A stretch of 64,000 nt of DNA from Novosphingobium sp. RL4. Lineage in GTDB: Bacteria > Pseudomonadota > Alphaproteobacteria > Sphingomonadales > Sphingomonadaceae. The notes below the pieces were generated by a model, which searched no databases, was not told the origin of the DNA, and was given only the letters and a program-made list of their open reading frames with translations. Positions 28,415 to 38,657 of this stretch are shown in pieces. The stretch spans positions 1,080,001-1,144,000 of the forward strand of contig NZ_CP141944.1 of NCBI RefSeq assembly GCF_035658495.1, in the 5' to 3' direction. The translations under genes were made by a program, and so were the position numbers. The number at the start of each line of letters is the position of its first letter. Position 1 is the first letter of the stretch.

Positions 28415-30844
28415 GTGGCTACCGATCCTGTTGCCAGCAGCAAGGCTGCAATTCCCTCGGAAATGGACAAGCATATCGTCAGAGTGCTTCGCCAGCGCGT
28501 CGGAAAGGACGAGCGTGCCGCCAAGCAGCATGACTGGTACACCGCCTCGATCCTCGCCCTGCGTGACGAGATCATCGAGAAGTGGATAGATTCCACCCGG
28601 CGCACCTACGATTCCAGCGGGAAGCGGGTCTACTACCTCTCGATGGAGTTCCTGATCGGCCGCCTCCTGCGCGATGCCCTCTCGAACATGGGCATGACGC
28701 GCGAGTTCGAGGCGGCCCTTCGCGCCCATGGGCTCGATCTCGCCGCGCTGGAGGAGCTGGAGCCTGATGCGGCGCTCGGCAACGGCGGCCTTGGCCGTCT
28801 CGCCGCGTGCTTCATGGAGAGCCTCGCGACGCTCGACATCCCGGCTTACGGTTATGGTATCCGCTACGTGAACGGGATGTTCCGTCAGCGCATTGACGAC
28901 GGCTGGCAGGTGGAACTGCCGGAAACCTGGCTGGCCCACGGCAATCCATGGGAGTTCGAGCGGCTCGAAAGCACATACCGCATAGGTTTCGGCGGCGAAG
29001 TCGTGGCCGAGGGGGACGGCGTTTTCTGGCATCCGGCCGAACATGTCGAGGCGACCGCGATCGATACCCCTGTGGTGGGCTGGCGCGGCAAGCGCGTGAA
29101 CACCCTGCGCCTCTGGACGGCGAGCCCGCTCGACCCAATCAAGCTCGATGCCTTCAACGCAGGTGACCATTTCGGTGCCCTGTCGGAACAGGTGCGGGCG
29201 GATAGTCTCGTGCGCGTGCTCTATCCCGCCGATTCCAGCTCCGCCGGACAGGAACTGCGCCTGCGGCAGGAGTATTTCTTCACGGCCGCCTCGATCCAGG
29301 ACATCGTGCGCCGCCATATCCAGTACGAAGGCGATATCCGCACCCTGCCGGACAAGGCGGCGATCCAGCTCAACGACACGCATCCGTCAGTGGCCGTGGC
29401 CGAACTGATGCGCCTGCTTGTCGACGAAACTGGACTGGAGTTCAACGAAGCCTGGGACATCTGCCGCCGCACGGTGTCCTATACCAACCACACGCTGCTG
29501 CCGGAGGCGCTGGAATCCTGGCCCCTGCCGCTGTTCGAACGGCTTCTGCCGCGCCACATGCAGATCATCTACGCGATCAACAGCCGCGTCCTTCGCGAAG
29601 CGCGCAAGGCGGGGTGCAGCGACGCGGAGATCGCCGCGATCTCGCTGATCGACGAGAACGGAGAGCGCCGCGTGCGCATGGCGAACCTTGCGTTCGTCGG
29701 CGCCCATTCGGTGAACGGCGTGGCGGCGCTTCACACGGAGCTGATGAAGGAGACGGTCTTTGCCGATCTCCACAAGCTCTACCCTGACCGGATCAACAAC
29801 AAGACCAATGGCGTCACCCCCCGCCGCTGGCTGCAACAGTGCAATCCGGGGCTCACCAAGGTGATCCGCGAGGCGATCGGCGATGCCTTCCTCGACGATG
29901 CGGCCCGGCTCGCTGACCTCAACGCCTTCGCGGACGACAGGCAGTTCGGCGAGCGGGTGGCCGAAGTGAAGCGGGCCAACAAGGTCGTGCTGTCGGACTA
30001 CATCAAGAAGACCATGGGGATCCGTCTCGATCCGGACGCGCTGTTCGACGTCCAGATCAAGCGCATTCACGAATACAAGCGCCAGCTTCTGAACCTGATT
30101 GAAACGGTTGCGCTCTACGACCAGATCCGCAGCCATCCCGAGCGCGACTGGGTGCCGCGCGTGAAGATCTTCGGCGGCAAGGCTGCGTCCAGCTATCACA
30201 ATGCGAAGCTGGTGATCAAACTGGCCAACGACGTGGCGCGCCGCATCAATGCCGACCCTTCAGTGGGCGGGCTGCTCAAGGTCGTGTTCGTGCCGAACTA
30301 CAATGTCAGCCTGGCGGAACGGATCATTCCCGCCGCTGACCTGTCGGAACAGATTTCGACCGCGGGCATGGAGGCTTCGGGCACGGGCAACATGAAGTTC
30401 GCGCTCAATGGTGCGCTTACCATCGGCACGCTTGACGGCGCGAATGTCGAGATCAAGGATCATGTCGGCGACGACAATATCGTGATCTTCGGCCTTACCG
30501 CCGAGGAAGTCGCCCACAAGCGCGCCAACGGATACAATCCGCGCGAAGTGATCGATGGTTCGCGCGAACTGAGCCAGGCGCTAACCGCCATCGCATCCGG
30601 CGTATTTTCGCCCGATGATCCGGACCGTTACAAGGACCTGATCCGCGGCATTCATGAGCATGACTGGTTCATGTGCGCCGCCGATTTCGACAGTTACGCC
30701 GCTGCACAGCGCTCCATCGACGCCCGGTGGGAGGATGTCGCCGGGTGGCGCGCTGCCGCGATCAGGAACATTGCCAACGTCGGTTGGTTCTCTTCGGATC
30801 GGACGATTTCCGAATATGCCAGAGATATTTGGAAAGTCCTGTGA
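28415..30844 (+). CDS. glgP: Glycogen/maltodextrin phosphorylase
   Basis: 809 residues. Phosphorolysis of alpha-1,4-glucan ends to glucose-1-phosphate. PLP lysine K661 in ASGTGNMKFALNGA, nucleotide-fold and active-site stretches (YYLSMEFLIGRLL, QLNDTHPSVAVAEL, VKIFGGKAASSYHNAK) are intact. GTG at 28415 is preferred for its AGGAG site 7 bp upstream; a TTG at 28364 could add 17 residues. First gene of the operon glgP-glgB-glgC-glgA-glgX; its stop overlaps the glgB start by 4 bp. Confidence 0.95.
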   Translation: MATDPVASSKAAIPSEMDKHIVRVLRQRVGKDERAAKQHDWYTASILALRDEIIEKWIDSTRRTYDSSGKRVYYLSMEFLIGRLLRDALSNMGMTREFEAALRAHGLDLAALEELEPDAALGNGGLGRLAACFMESLATLDIPAYGYGIRYVNGMFRQRIDDGWQVELPETWLAHGNPWEFERLESTYRIGFGGEVVAEGDGVFWHPAEHVEATAIDTPVVGWRGKRVNTLRLWTASPLDPIKLDAFNAGDHFGALSEQVRADSLVRVLYPADSSSAGQELRLRQEYFFTAASIQDIVRRHIQYEGDIRTLPDKAAIQLNDTHPSVAVAELMRLLVDETGLEFNEAWDICRRTVSYTNHTLLPEALESWPLPLFERLLPRHMQIIYAINSRVLREARKAGCSDAEIAAISLIDENGERRVRMANLAFVGAHSVNGVAALHTELMKETVFADLHKLYPDRINNKTNGVTPRRWLQQCNPGLTKVIREAIGDAFLDDAARLADLNAFADDRQFGERVAEVKRANKVVLSDYIKKTMGIRLDPDALFDVQIKRIHEYKRQLLNLIETVALYDQIRSHPERDWVPRVKIFGGKAASSYHNAKLVIKLANDVARRINADPSVGGLLKVVFVPNYNVSLAERIIPAADLSEQISTAGMEASGTGNMKFALNGALTIGTLDGANVEIKDHVGDDNIVIFGLTAEEVAHKRANGYNPREVIDGSRELSQALTAIASGVFSPDDPDRYKDLIRGIHEHDWFMCAADFDSYAAAQRSIDARWEDVAGWRAAAIRNIANVGWFSSDRTISEYARDIWKVL

Positions 30845-33015
30845 AACCACCAGAAAGCGCCATCGAATCCCTGCTGGAAGGCCTCAACGCCGACCCGTTC
30901 TCGCTTCTCGGCGCGCTTTCCGGTCCTGACGGGACGTATGCCCGCGCGATCCTGCCGGGCGCAGAGACGGTGGAGGCCTTCAGCCTCGACGGCCGCCGGC
31001 TGGGCATGCTGGGCAAGGTCGATGACCGGTTCCTGTTCGAAGGCAAGCTGGTGGGAAAGCCCCAGCCGATCCGCTATCGCTGCACGGCGCGGGACAGCGA
31101 CTGGCTTGTCACCGATCCCTATACTTTCGGCCCGGTGCTGGGCCCTGTCGACGACCTGCTGATCGCGCAAGGCACGCATTTCCGGCTGTTCGACAAGCTC
31201 GGCGCTCATATCATCCGCCACGAAGGCGCGAACGGCGTTCACTTCGCGGTCTGGGCGCCCAATGCGCAACTGGTAAGCGTCGTGGGGGACTTCAACGACT
31301 GGGACCCTCGCCGCCATGTCATGCGCGATCGCAGCGACATCGGCGTCTGGGAAATCTTCATCCCGGATATCGCGGATTACCGTGCCTACAAGTACCATAT
31401 CATCGGTGCCGACGGTATGGTCCAGCCGCTCAAGGCCGATCCCTTCGCCTTCATGTCGGAAATCCGGCCCGCCACCGCCTCGATGACCGCGCACCCCGCC
31501 AAGCTGGACTGGGGTGACGAAGCGCACCGCGCGCACTGGGCCTCGATCGATCCACGCAAGGTTCCCGTCTCGATCTATGAAGTCCACGCGGGTTCGTGGC
31601 AGCGGGATCGCTTCAACTGGTTCCTCAACTGGGACGACCTTGCCGACCGCCTGATCCCCTATGTCGTCGAGATGGGTTTCACCCATATCGAATTCCTGCC
31701 GATCAGCGAGCATCCCTACGATCCATCCTGGGGTTATCAGACGACCGGGCTCTACGCCCCCAGTTCCCGTTTCGGGGAACCGGCGGGCTTCGCGCGTTTC
31801 GTGGATGGCGCGCACCGGGCCGGAATCGGCGTGATCCTGGACTGGGTTCCCGCCCATTTCCCGACCGACGACCATGGGCTGGTCCGTTTCGACGGCACCG
31901 CGCTTTACGAACATCAGGACCCGCGACTTGGCTTCCAGCCGGACTGGAACACGCTGATCTACAATTTTGGTCGGCGCGAAGTGGCGAGCTTCCTCGTCAA
32001 CAACGCGCTGTTCTGGGCAGAGCGCTATCACATCGACGGGCTGCGCGTGGATGCGGTGGCCTCGATGCTCTACCGGGATTACTCGCGCAAGGAAGGGGAG
32101 TGGATCCCCAATGCCCAGGGCGGACGCGAGAACTGGGAAGCGGTGGACTTCCTGCGCGCGACGAACCGGGCGATCTATGCCCAGCATCCCGGCGTCTTCA
32201 CTATCGCCGAGGAATCGACGGCCTGGCCGGGCGTCACTCAGCCCGCCTACGACGTGCCCGAGGGAGAACGGGCTTCGGCGCTGGGCTTCGGCTTCAAGTG
32301 GAACATGGGCTTCATGCATGACACGCTGCGCTACATGGCGCGCGATCCCGTGCATCGGCGCTATCACCACGACGATCTGACCTTCGGGCTGATGTATGCC
32401 TTCTCGGAGAACTACGTCCTGCCGCTCAGCCATGATGAAGTGGTGCACGGCAAGGGCTCGCTGCTCAACAAGATGAGCGGAGACGACTGGCAGAAATTCG
32501 CCAATCTGCGCGCCTACTACGGCTTGATGTGGGGCTATCCGGGCAAGAAGCTGCTGTTCATGGGGCAGGAGTTCGCGCAGCGCCGCGAATGGAGCGAGGA
32601 GCGCGCGCTCGACTGGGAGCTGCGGGATGCGCCTGCGCACGAGGGCATCCGCAATCTCGTGAAGGACCTCAATCGCATCTATTGCCAGAAACCCGCGCTC
32701 CACGCCGGGGACTGCGAGGGCGAGGGGTTCGAGTGGCTGGTGGTGGACGATGCGCAGAATTCCGTCTTCGCCTGGCTGCGCAAGGCGCCCGGTTCCAGGC
32801 CGATCGCGGTGATCTCCAACATGACCTCGGCCATGCATACGGGGTATGGACTGCCGCTGCCGCATGACGGCAAATGGAACGAAATCCTCAACAGCGATTC
32901 CCGTCATTATGGCGGGACCGGCAAAGGCAACTTGGGGCAAGTCAAGGCCGCGGACGGGCAAGCCATGGTAACACTGCCGCCATTGGCAACGATCATGCTC
33001 GAATACGCAGGCTGA
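30841..33015 (+). CDS. glgB: 1,4-alpha-glucan branching enzyme
   Basis: 724 residues. Makes alpha-1,6 branches in glycogen. N-terminal beta domain (about 8-105), CBM48 (about 115-210; VHFAVWAPNAQLVSVVGDFN), then a GH13 barrel with D404 (GLRVDA), E457 (TIAEEST) and D532 (PLSHDEV), and a C-terminal all-beta domain. Full length for the family (E. coli 728). GTG start in a GTGA overlap with glgP. Confidence 0.96.
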   Translation: MKPPESAIESLLEGLNADPFSLLGALSGPDGTYARAILPGAETVEAFSLDGRRLGMLGKVDDRFLFEGKLVGKPQPIRYRCTARDSDWLVTDPYTFGPVLGPVDDLLIAQGTHFRLFDKLGAHIIRHEGANGVHFAVWAPNAQLVSVVGDFNDWDPRRHVMRDRSDIGVWEIFIPDIADYRAYKYHIIGADGMVQPLKADPFAFMSEIRPATASMTAHPAKLDWGDEAHRAHWASIDPRKVPVSIYEVHAGSWQRDRFNWFLNWDDLADRLIPYVVEMGFTHIEFLPISEHPYDPSWGYQTTGLYAPSSRFGEPAGFARFVDGAHRAGIGVILDWVPAHFPTDDHGLVRFDGTALYEHQDPRLGFQPDWNTLIYNFGRREVASFLVNNALFWAERYHIDGLRVDAVASMLYRDYSRKEGEWIPNAQGGRENWEAVDFLRATNRAIYAQHPGVFTIAEESTAWPGVTQPAYDVPEGERASALGFGFKWNMGFMHDTLRYMARDPVHRRYHHDDLTFGLMYAFSENYVLPLSHDEVVHGKGSLLNKMSGDDWQKFANLRAYYGLMWGYPGKKLLFMGQEFAQRREWSEERALDWELRDAPAHEGIRNLVKDLNRIYCQKPALHAGDCEGEGFEWLVVDDAQNSVFAWLRKAPGSRPIAVISNMTSAMHTGYGLPLPHDGKWNEILNSDSRHYGGTGKGNLGQVKAADGQAMVTLPPLATIMLEYAG

Positions 33016-33042
33016 AACGAGATACGAAGGAGAGTGAGTGCA

Positions 33043-34305
33043 ATGAGGACGCCGACCGGATCGCCACTCGCGCGCGATGCCATGGCCTATGTCCTTGCCG
33101 GCGGACGCGGCAGCCGGCTTAGTGAACTGACCGACAATCGGGCCAAGCCGGCAGTCTATTTCGGGGGCATGAGCCGGATCATCGATTTCGCGCTGTCGAA
33201 CGCGATCAATTCGGGCATCCGTCGCATCGGGGTCGCCACGCAGTACAAGGCGCATAGCCTGATCCGGCACATGAACCGTGCCTGGAACTTCATGCGGCCC
33301 GAGCGGAACGAGAGCTTCGACATCCTCCCCGCCAGCCAGCGCATATCCGAGTTGCTGTGGTACGAGGGCACGGCCGATGCGGTGTTCCAGAACATCGACA
33401 TCATCGCCTCCTACAGCCCGAAATACATGGTGATCCTTGCAGGCGATCACATCTATAAGATGGACTACGAATTGATGCTGCAACAGCACGTCAATTCGGG
33501 GGCGGACGTCACGGTCGGCTGCCTCGTCGTGCCGCGCAAAGAAGCGACCGCTTTCGGCGTCATGCATGTCGACGAGAACGACGTGATCACCTCGTTCCTC
33601 GAAAAGCCCGCCGATCCGCCCTCGATCCCGGGCGACCCGGGCAATTGCCTCGCCTCGATGGGCATTTACGTCTTCGACACCGAGTTTCTGTTCGAACAGC
33701 TTCGCAGGGATGCCGCAGATCCTGATTCCCGGCGCGATTTCGGCGGGGACATCATTCCCTACATCGTCAGGCACGGTAAGGCACAGGCCCACCGTTTCAC
33801 CAATTCCTGCATCCGCGCGGCCGAGGAAATCGAGGAGTACTGGCGCGACGTCGGAACTGTCGATGCCTACTTCGACGCCAACCTGGACCTGACCGATACC
33901 GTTCCCAAGCTCGACATGTACGATCGGGACTGGCCGATCTGGACCGACACTGTCGTCGCCGCGCCCGCCAAGTTCGTGCATGACGAGGAGGGGCGGCGCG
34001 GGCAGGCGATCTCGTCGCTGATAAGCCAGGACTGCATCGTCTCCGGCGCGCTCGCGCGGCGCTCGCTGCTGTTCACCGGGGTCAAGATGGGCAGCTTTTC
34101 GTCCGTGAACGAGGCAGTGATCCTGCCCTATTGCAACATCGGCCGCCATGCCCGCCTCTCGCGCGTGGTGATCGATTCCGGCGTCCGTATCCCCGAGGGG
34201 CTCGTCGTTGGCGAGGATCCTGAACTGGACGGCCGGCGCTTCCGCCGAACCGACAACGGAGTATGTCTCATCACCAAGCCGATGATCGACCGGCTCGGCC
34301 TGTGA
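33043..34305 (+). CDS. glgC: Glucose-1-phosphate adenylyltransferase
   Basis: 420 residues. Makes ADP-glucose from ATP and glucose-1-phosphate, the regulated step of glycogen synthesis. [24 protein letters not shown] is split over the nucleotide-binding N-terminus (about 18-38); GTADAVFQN and [11 protein letters not shown] follow, with a left-handed beta-helix at the C-terminus. The ATG at 33043 lies 10 bp from AGGAG; a GTG at 33034 is too near it. Allosteric residues cannot be judged by eye. Confidence 0.96.
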   Translation: MRTPTGSPLARDAMAYVLAGGRGSRLSELTDNRAKPAVYFGGMSRIIDFALSNAINSGIRRIGVATQYKAHSLIRHMNRAWNFMRPERNESFDILPASQRISELLWYEGTADAVFQNIDIIASYSPKYMVILAGDHIYKMDYELMLQQHVNSGADVTVGCLVVPRKEATAFGVMHVDENDVITSFLEKPADPPSIPGDPGNCLASMGIYVFDTEFLFEQLRRDAADPDSRRDFGGDIIPYIVRHGKAQAHRFTNSCIRAAEEIEEYWRDVGTVDAYFDANLDLTDTVPKLDMYDRDWPIWTDTVVAAPAKFVHDEEGRRGQAISSLISQDCIVSGALARRSLLFTGVKMGSFSSVNEAVILPYCNIGRHARLSRVVIDSGVRIPEGLVVGEDPELDGRRFRRTDNGVCLITKPMIDRLGL

Positions 34306-34321
34306 TCGGGTTGGATAGCGA

Positions 34322-35785
34322 ATGCCGTTGAAGGTTCTATCCGTCGCTTCCGAAGCGGTGCCGCTGGTCAAGACCGGTGGCCTCGCCGATGTCGCAGGGG
34401 CACTTCCCGCAGCTCTCGCCGAACACGACGTGGAGATGACGACGCTGCTTCCGGGCTATCCTTCAGTGATGAAGGCGATCGGCCGGGCCCGCCCCGTCCA
34501 TTCGTGGGACTCGCTGGTAGGGTCGCCCGCGCGGCTACTTTCGGCAAGGATCGACGGTTATCCGCTGCTCGTGCTTGACGCGCCGGCGCTTTATGCGCGG
34601 GAGGGCGCGCCCTATGCCGACACGGCCGGACAGGACTGGGGCGACAACTGGCAGCGTTTTTCCGCGCTCGGGCGTGCGGCTGCCGATATCGCCGGCGGCG
34701 CCGTGGTCAGCCGGGGCAAGCCTAAGCGCTTCGATCTTGTCCATACGCACGACTGGCAGGGGGCGATGGCCAATGCCTACCTCCATTTTGCGCCTTATGG
34801 CGGTGAGGGCGGGCGTGTCCCCTCGGTCGTGACGATCCACAACATGGCCTTCCAGGGCTGGTTCGGTGCGGAAGTCTTTCCGCGCCTCGGCCTTCCGCCA
34901 GAGGCATGGACGCTGGACGGGGTGGAGTATCACGGCGGCATCGGCATGTTGAAGGCGGGGCTGGCCTGCGCAAACGCCGTGACGACCGTAAGCCCCACTT
35001 ACGCGCGTGAAATCCGCTCGGCTGCTTTCGGCATGGGGCTCGAAGGCCTAATCGCCGCGCGTGGTCATGCGGTTTCAGGCATTCTCAACGGGATCGATAC
35101 CGCGCTCTGGAACCCGGCGAACGACCCGGCGCTGGCCGTTTCCTACAATGCTCGCCAACTTGATAAGCGGATCGCGAACAAGCGGGCGCTCGAAGCCGAG
35201 TTCGGCCTGGAAATCGACGATGGCCCGCTGTTCATCGTCGTGACCCGCCTGACCTGGCAGAAGGGCATGGATGTCCTCCTGGAGGTGCTGGATCACCTCG
35301 TCGGCATCGGCGGGAGACTGGCGCTGCTGGGCTCCGGCGATCTCGCGATCGAACGGGCCCTGCACGAAGCGGCGGCGCGCCACCCCGGGCGCATAGCCGT
35401 GCGGATCGGTTACGACGAGGATCTTTCCCACCGGATGCAGGGAGGGGGCGATGCGATTCTCGTCCCTTCACGCTTCGAACCCTGCGGCCTGACCCAGCTT
35501 TACGGGCTCGCATATGGCTGCGTGCCGGTGGTGGCGCGGACCGGCGGACTTGCCGATACGGTGATAGATGCCAACCCGGCGGCCTTGGCGGCAGGTGTGG
35601 CCACCGGGGTCCAGTTCGATGGCGTGAACTACGATGCCTTCGCGGCTGCACTTACCCGCACGGTGGAGCTTTACGAACGTGGCGATCTCTGGCGGGCGAT
35701 CCAGAAGAACGCGATGAAGAGCGATTTTTCCTGGAAGGCCAGCGGGGCCGCCTATGCCCGGCTCTATCGTTCCCTGATCGCATGA
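34322..35785 (+). CDS. glgA: Glycogen synthase, ADP-glucose type
   Basis: 487 residues, GT5 family. Adds glucose from ADP-glucose to the growing glycogen chain. N-terminal KTGGLADVAGALP (16-28 region) binds ADP-glucose; the second Rossmann half has TRLTWQKGMDVL and the C-terminal EPCGLTQLYGLAYG active-site motif. Sixteen bases after glgC; the last four bases overlap glgX. Confidence 0.96.
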   Translation: MPLKVLSVASEAVPLVKTGGLADVAGALPAALAEHDVEMTTLLPGYPSVMKAIGRARPVHSWDSLVGSPARLLSARIDGYPLLVLDAPALYAREGAPYADTAGQDWGDNWQRFSALGRAAADIAGGAVVSRGKPKRFDLVHTHDWQGAMANAYLHFAPYGGEGGRVPSVVTIHNMAFQGWFGAEVFPRLGLPPEAWTLDGVEYHGGIGMLKAGLACANAVTTVSPTYAREIRSAAFGMGLEGLIAARGHAVSGILNGIDTALWNPANDPALAVSYNARQLDKRIANKRALEAEFGLEIDDGPLFIVVTRLTWQKGMDVLLEVLDHLVGIGGRLALLGSGDLAIERALHEAAARHPGRIAVRIGYDEDLSHRMQGGGDAILVPSRFEPCGLTQLYGLAYGCVPVVARTGGLADTVIDANPAALAAGVATGVQFDGVNYDAFAAALTRTVELYERGDLWRAIQKNAMKSDFSWKASGAAYARLYRSLIA

Positions 35786-37596
35786 CCGCACTGGGAGCGA
35801 CAGTCGGGAAAGGCTGCACGCGATTTGCGGTGCGCGCGCCGCGCGCCGACATGGTCTGGCTCTGCCTTTTCGCAGGGGAGCATGAGGTCCGCCATCCGAT
35901 GGAGCGAAGCGGGCCTGACTGGGTTCTGACACTGCCGGAGGAAATGGCGGGCGGCCGTTACGGCTACCGCGCGGCAGGCGAGTGGGCGCCGCCGAAAGGG
36001 CTCTGGTTCGATCCCGCGAAGCTGCTGGTCGATCCCTATGCAGTCGAACTCGATCGGCGTTTCGTGCAGGATGGCACTTTGGCCGAATTCGGGTCGGATA
36101 CCGCGAACATCGTTCCTCGCGCCATTGTCCCGGCTCCGGCCGAACCGCTCATGTCGGGGCCGCCGCACTTCGCGCCCGGCGGGCTGATCTACGAACTCAA
36201 CGTGCGCGGTTTCACGCGCCTTCATCCCGACGTGCCGGAACATATGCGAGGCACAGTTGCCGCCCTCGCGCATCCCTCCGTGATCGCGCACCTCAGGAAA
36301 CTGCATGTGAGTGCGGTGGAACTGATGCCGGTGGTCGCCTGGATTGACGAGCGGCACTTGCCGCCACTGGGGCTCGTCAACGCCTGGGGTTACAATCCGG
36401 TGGCGATGATGGCGCTCGACCCCGGCCTGTGTCCGGGCGGCATCGCCGAACTGCGCGAAACAGTGGCCGCACTTCACGCCGAGGGCATCGGCGTTCTGCT
36501 CGATCTCGTGTTCAACCACAGCGGGGAGAGTGACGTGGCGGGCGGTGTTATTTCGCTGCGTGGGCTCGATAATGGCGCATATGCCCATGCCCCTGACGGT
36601 TCACTGATAAACGACACCGGCTGCGGCAATATGCTGGACTTCGCCAATCCCGCAGTGCGGCGCCTCGCGCTGGACGCCATGCGCCATTTCGTCACGCGCT
36701 GCGGTGTGGACGGCTTTCGGTTCGATCTTGCGCCGGTGCTGGCGCGCGGGCCCGGTTTCGATCCAGCCGCTCCGATCTTCGCGGAAATCGCGGCGGATCC
36801 GGTGCTTTCCACCCGCGTGATGATCGCAGAGCCGTGGGATATCGGGCCGGGCGGCTATCAACTCGGCAATTTTCCAGCGTCATGGCTTGAATGGAACGAT
36901 CGCTTCCGCGACGATGTGCGACGTTTCTGGAAGGCCGAGGAAGGTATCGGCAAGCTGGCCACGCGGCTGGCGGGCTCCAGCGATGTGTTCGGCCCGGTCA
37001 CGCCCGATGAAGCGTGCCGCTCCATCAATTTCCTGGCCGCGCATGACGGTTTCACTCTGGCTGACACCGTATCTTACGAAAACCGTCACAACTGGGCCAA
37101 TGGCGAACAGAACCGCGACGGTCATGGCGATAACTTCAGTTGGAACAACGGCGTAGAAGGTTCGAGCGACGATCCGCAGGTGCTTGCTGCCCGCCATGCC
37201 GACATCAAGGCCATGCTGGGCACGCTGTTCGTTTCCACCGGAACGATAATGCTCACTGCAGGAGACGAGTTCGGGCGAACCCAGCACGGTAACAACAATG
37301 CCTATTGCCAGGATAACGCTATCGGTTGGATCGACTGGGAACGGCGCGATTGCGAACTGGAAGATCACGTCGCGGAATTGGCCGCATTCCGCGCGGCTAA
37401 CCGGACCGAGTTCGCGCGCCAAGCCGAAGATCTGCGCTGGGTCACATCCAATGGCGAGGATATGACGGTGGCGGATTGGGAAAGTCCCTTCGCAGAGACC
37501 CTTTGCTGGCAATTGGGCGGCGGGGCCCTGAAGGTAAGCGTCAGGCGCGAGGCTCGGGAAGTTCTGCTCGGCCAGGAGGTTACACCAGCCCGCTGA
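35782..37596 (+). CDS. glgX: Glycogen debranching enzyme GlgX
   Basis: 604 residues. Removes alpha-1,6 branches from phosphorylase limit dextrin. CBM48-like N-terminus (about 1-95), then GH13 barrel: LIYELNVRGFTRLHPDV, DLVFNHSGE, GFRFDLAPVLAR with the nucleophile Asp, and AEPWDIGPGGYQ with the acid Glu, later INFLAAHDGFTLADTVSY. Shorter than E. coli GlgX (657) but all catalytic regions are kept. Overlaps glgA by 4 bp (ATGA). Its 3' end overlaps the convergent glycosyltransferase gene by 17 bp. Confidence 0.94.
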   Translation: MTALGATVGKGCTRFAVRAPRADMVWLCLFAGEHEVRHPMERSGPDWVLTLPEEMAGGRYGYRAAGEWAPPKGLWFDPAKLLVDPYAVELDRRFVQDGTLAEFGSDTANIVPRAIVPAPAEPLMSGPPHFAPGGLIYELNVRGFTRLHPDVPEHMRGTVAALAHPSVIAHLRKLHVSAVELMPVVAWIDERHLPPLGLVNAWGYNPVAMMALDPGLCPGGIAELRETVAALHAEGIGVLLDLVFNHSGESDVAGGVISLRGLDNGAYAHAPDGSLINDTGCGNMLDFANPAVRRLALDAMRHFVTRCGVDGFRFDLAPVLARGPGFDPAAPIFAEIAADPVLSTRVMIAEPWDIGPGGYQLGNFPASWLEWNDRFRDDVRRFWKAEEGIGKLATRLAGSSDVFGPVTPDEACRSINFLAAHDGFTLADTVSYENRHNWANGEQNRDGHGDNFSWNNGVEGSSDDPQVLAARHADIKAMLGTLFVSTGTIMLTAGDEFGRTQHGNNNAYCQDNAIGWIDWERRDCELEDHVAELAAFRAANRTEFARQAEDLRWVTSNGEDMTVADWESPFAETLCWQLGGGALKVSVRREAREVLLGQEVTPAR

Positions 37597-38653
37597 TCAG
37601 GGAGTGAAGGCGCTCTCCTGCAGTGTCCCAGGTCAACGCTGCGGCTCGGCGGGCGCCACGCGCACGGAAATCGTCAGCGAGCATGGGATCATCCAGAATG
37701 GCGCTGATTGCCTGCCGATATGCCGACGGATCTTCAGCATCGACCAGCACCGCAGCACCTTCGCAGACTTCCGGCATGGCTCCCGCGCGCGCGGCCACAA
37801 CCGGGGTGCGGCAATGCATCGCCTCGACAGGTGGCAGGCCGAACCCTTCCGTCAGGGAGGGGAAGACGAATACCGAGGCGGCGGAGTAGAGCGCCCGTAG
37901 TTCGGCATCGGATACGAAGCCCGTGAAAACCGTGCCCGGAGGCGGCGTCCAACCAGCCATGCTGTACCGATCGCCGGATGGTCCGCCAGCAACGACGAAT
38001 CGATATCCTTCGGGCAATGGCTGGTGCATGGCGCGGAACAGGCTGCGCATGTTCTTGTAGCCCTTGATCGAACCCATTGTCAGGACGAAGCGCCCCGATT
38101 GCAGCCCGAGCCGCTGCAGTATCGTGCTATCAGCGGGCACGCCGAGCAGGTGATCCGTGCCGTTATGCACGACATCGATCTTGTCGTGGTGCCCGATGCC
38201 ATGTGCGGCCAGCGCATCGCGAGCGAAAGCGGATACGGTCAATATGCGGCGGGCCCGCCGTCCGATCCACGGCAGCATGCGGCGATAGGCAGCCGCCTGG
38301 CGGCCGGAATAGTCTTGCGGATAGAGGAACGTCTGCGCGTCATGGATCATGACCACGCTGTTGCCATGAAGCAGCGGAGCGAGATTGCAGAAATTGACCA
38401 GCAGGTTGCTGCGCGCCAGTTTCGGCAGCGTCAGCATTTCCCAACCCTGCCCGCTGCCGCAACGCCCGCGAGCCTGCGTGGGGGTAAGATGTGCAAATTC
38501 GGCGGCCGATGCTGCGGCAAACGGCGAAAGCAGGCGAACATCATGTTCGCCTGCGGTTCGCTTGATGAGCTGTTCGCAGTAATGGGCGGCGGTACGATGA
38601 ACCCCGTTTAGGCCGGCGCCCAGGAACTTGCCGTTGATATCGATGCTGGCCAT
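37580..38653 (-). CDS. Glycosyltransferase family 4 (exopolysaccharide)
   Basis: 357 residues of GT-B fold. The C-terminal donor domain has the usual VFVFPSLTEGFGLPPVEAMHCRTPVVA pattern (about 253-280) with E-x7-E spacing and SNVGAMPE-like contacts (ARAGAMPEVCEG). Start MASIDINGKFLGAGLNGVHR includes the acceptor-loop type often seen in exopolysaccharide transferases. The ATG at 38653 is 4 bp after the sulfotransferase gene. Last gene of a leftward unit with flippase and sulfotransferase. Donor and acceptor unknown. Confidence 0.88.
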   Translation of the reverse strand: MASIDINGKFLGAGLNGVHRTAAHYCEQLIKRTAGEHDVRLLSPFAAASAAEFAHLTPTQARGRCGSGQGWEMLTLPKLARSNLLVNFCNLAPLLHGNSVVMIHDAQTFLYPQDYSGRQAAAYRRMLPWIGRRARRILTVSAFARDALAAHGIGHHDKIDVVHNGTDHLLGVPADSTILQRLGLQSGRFVLTMGSIKGYKNMRSLFRAMHQPLPEGYRFVVAGGPSGDRYSMAGWTPPPGTVFTGFVSDAELRALYSAASVFVFPSLTEGFGLPPVEAMHCRTPVVAARAGAMPEVCEGAAVLVDAEDPSAYRQAISAILDDPMLADDFRARGARRAAALTWDTAGERLHSLISGLV

Positions 38654-38657
38654 TGCT

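Noticed and set aside
30694..34371. 1225-codon open frame antisense to glgB-glgC
   Set aside because: No domain, no start context, and it crosses two well-conserved genes and their junction; a GC-bias artefact.
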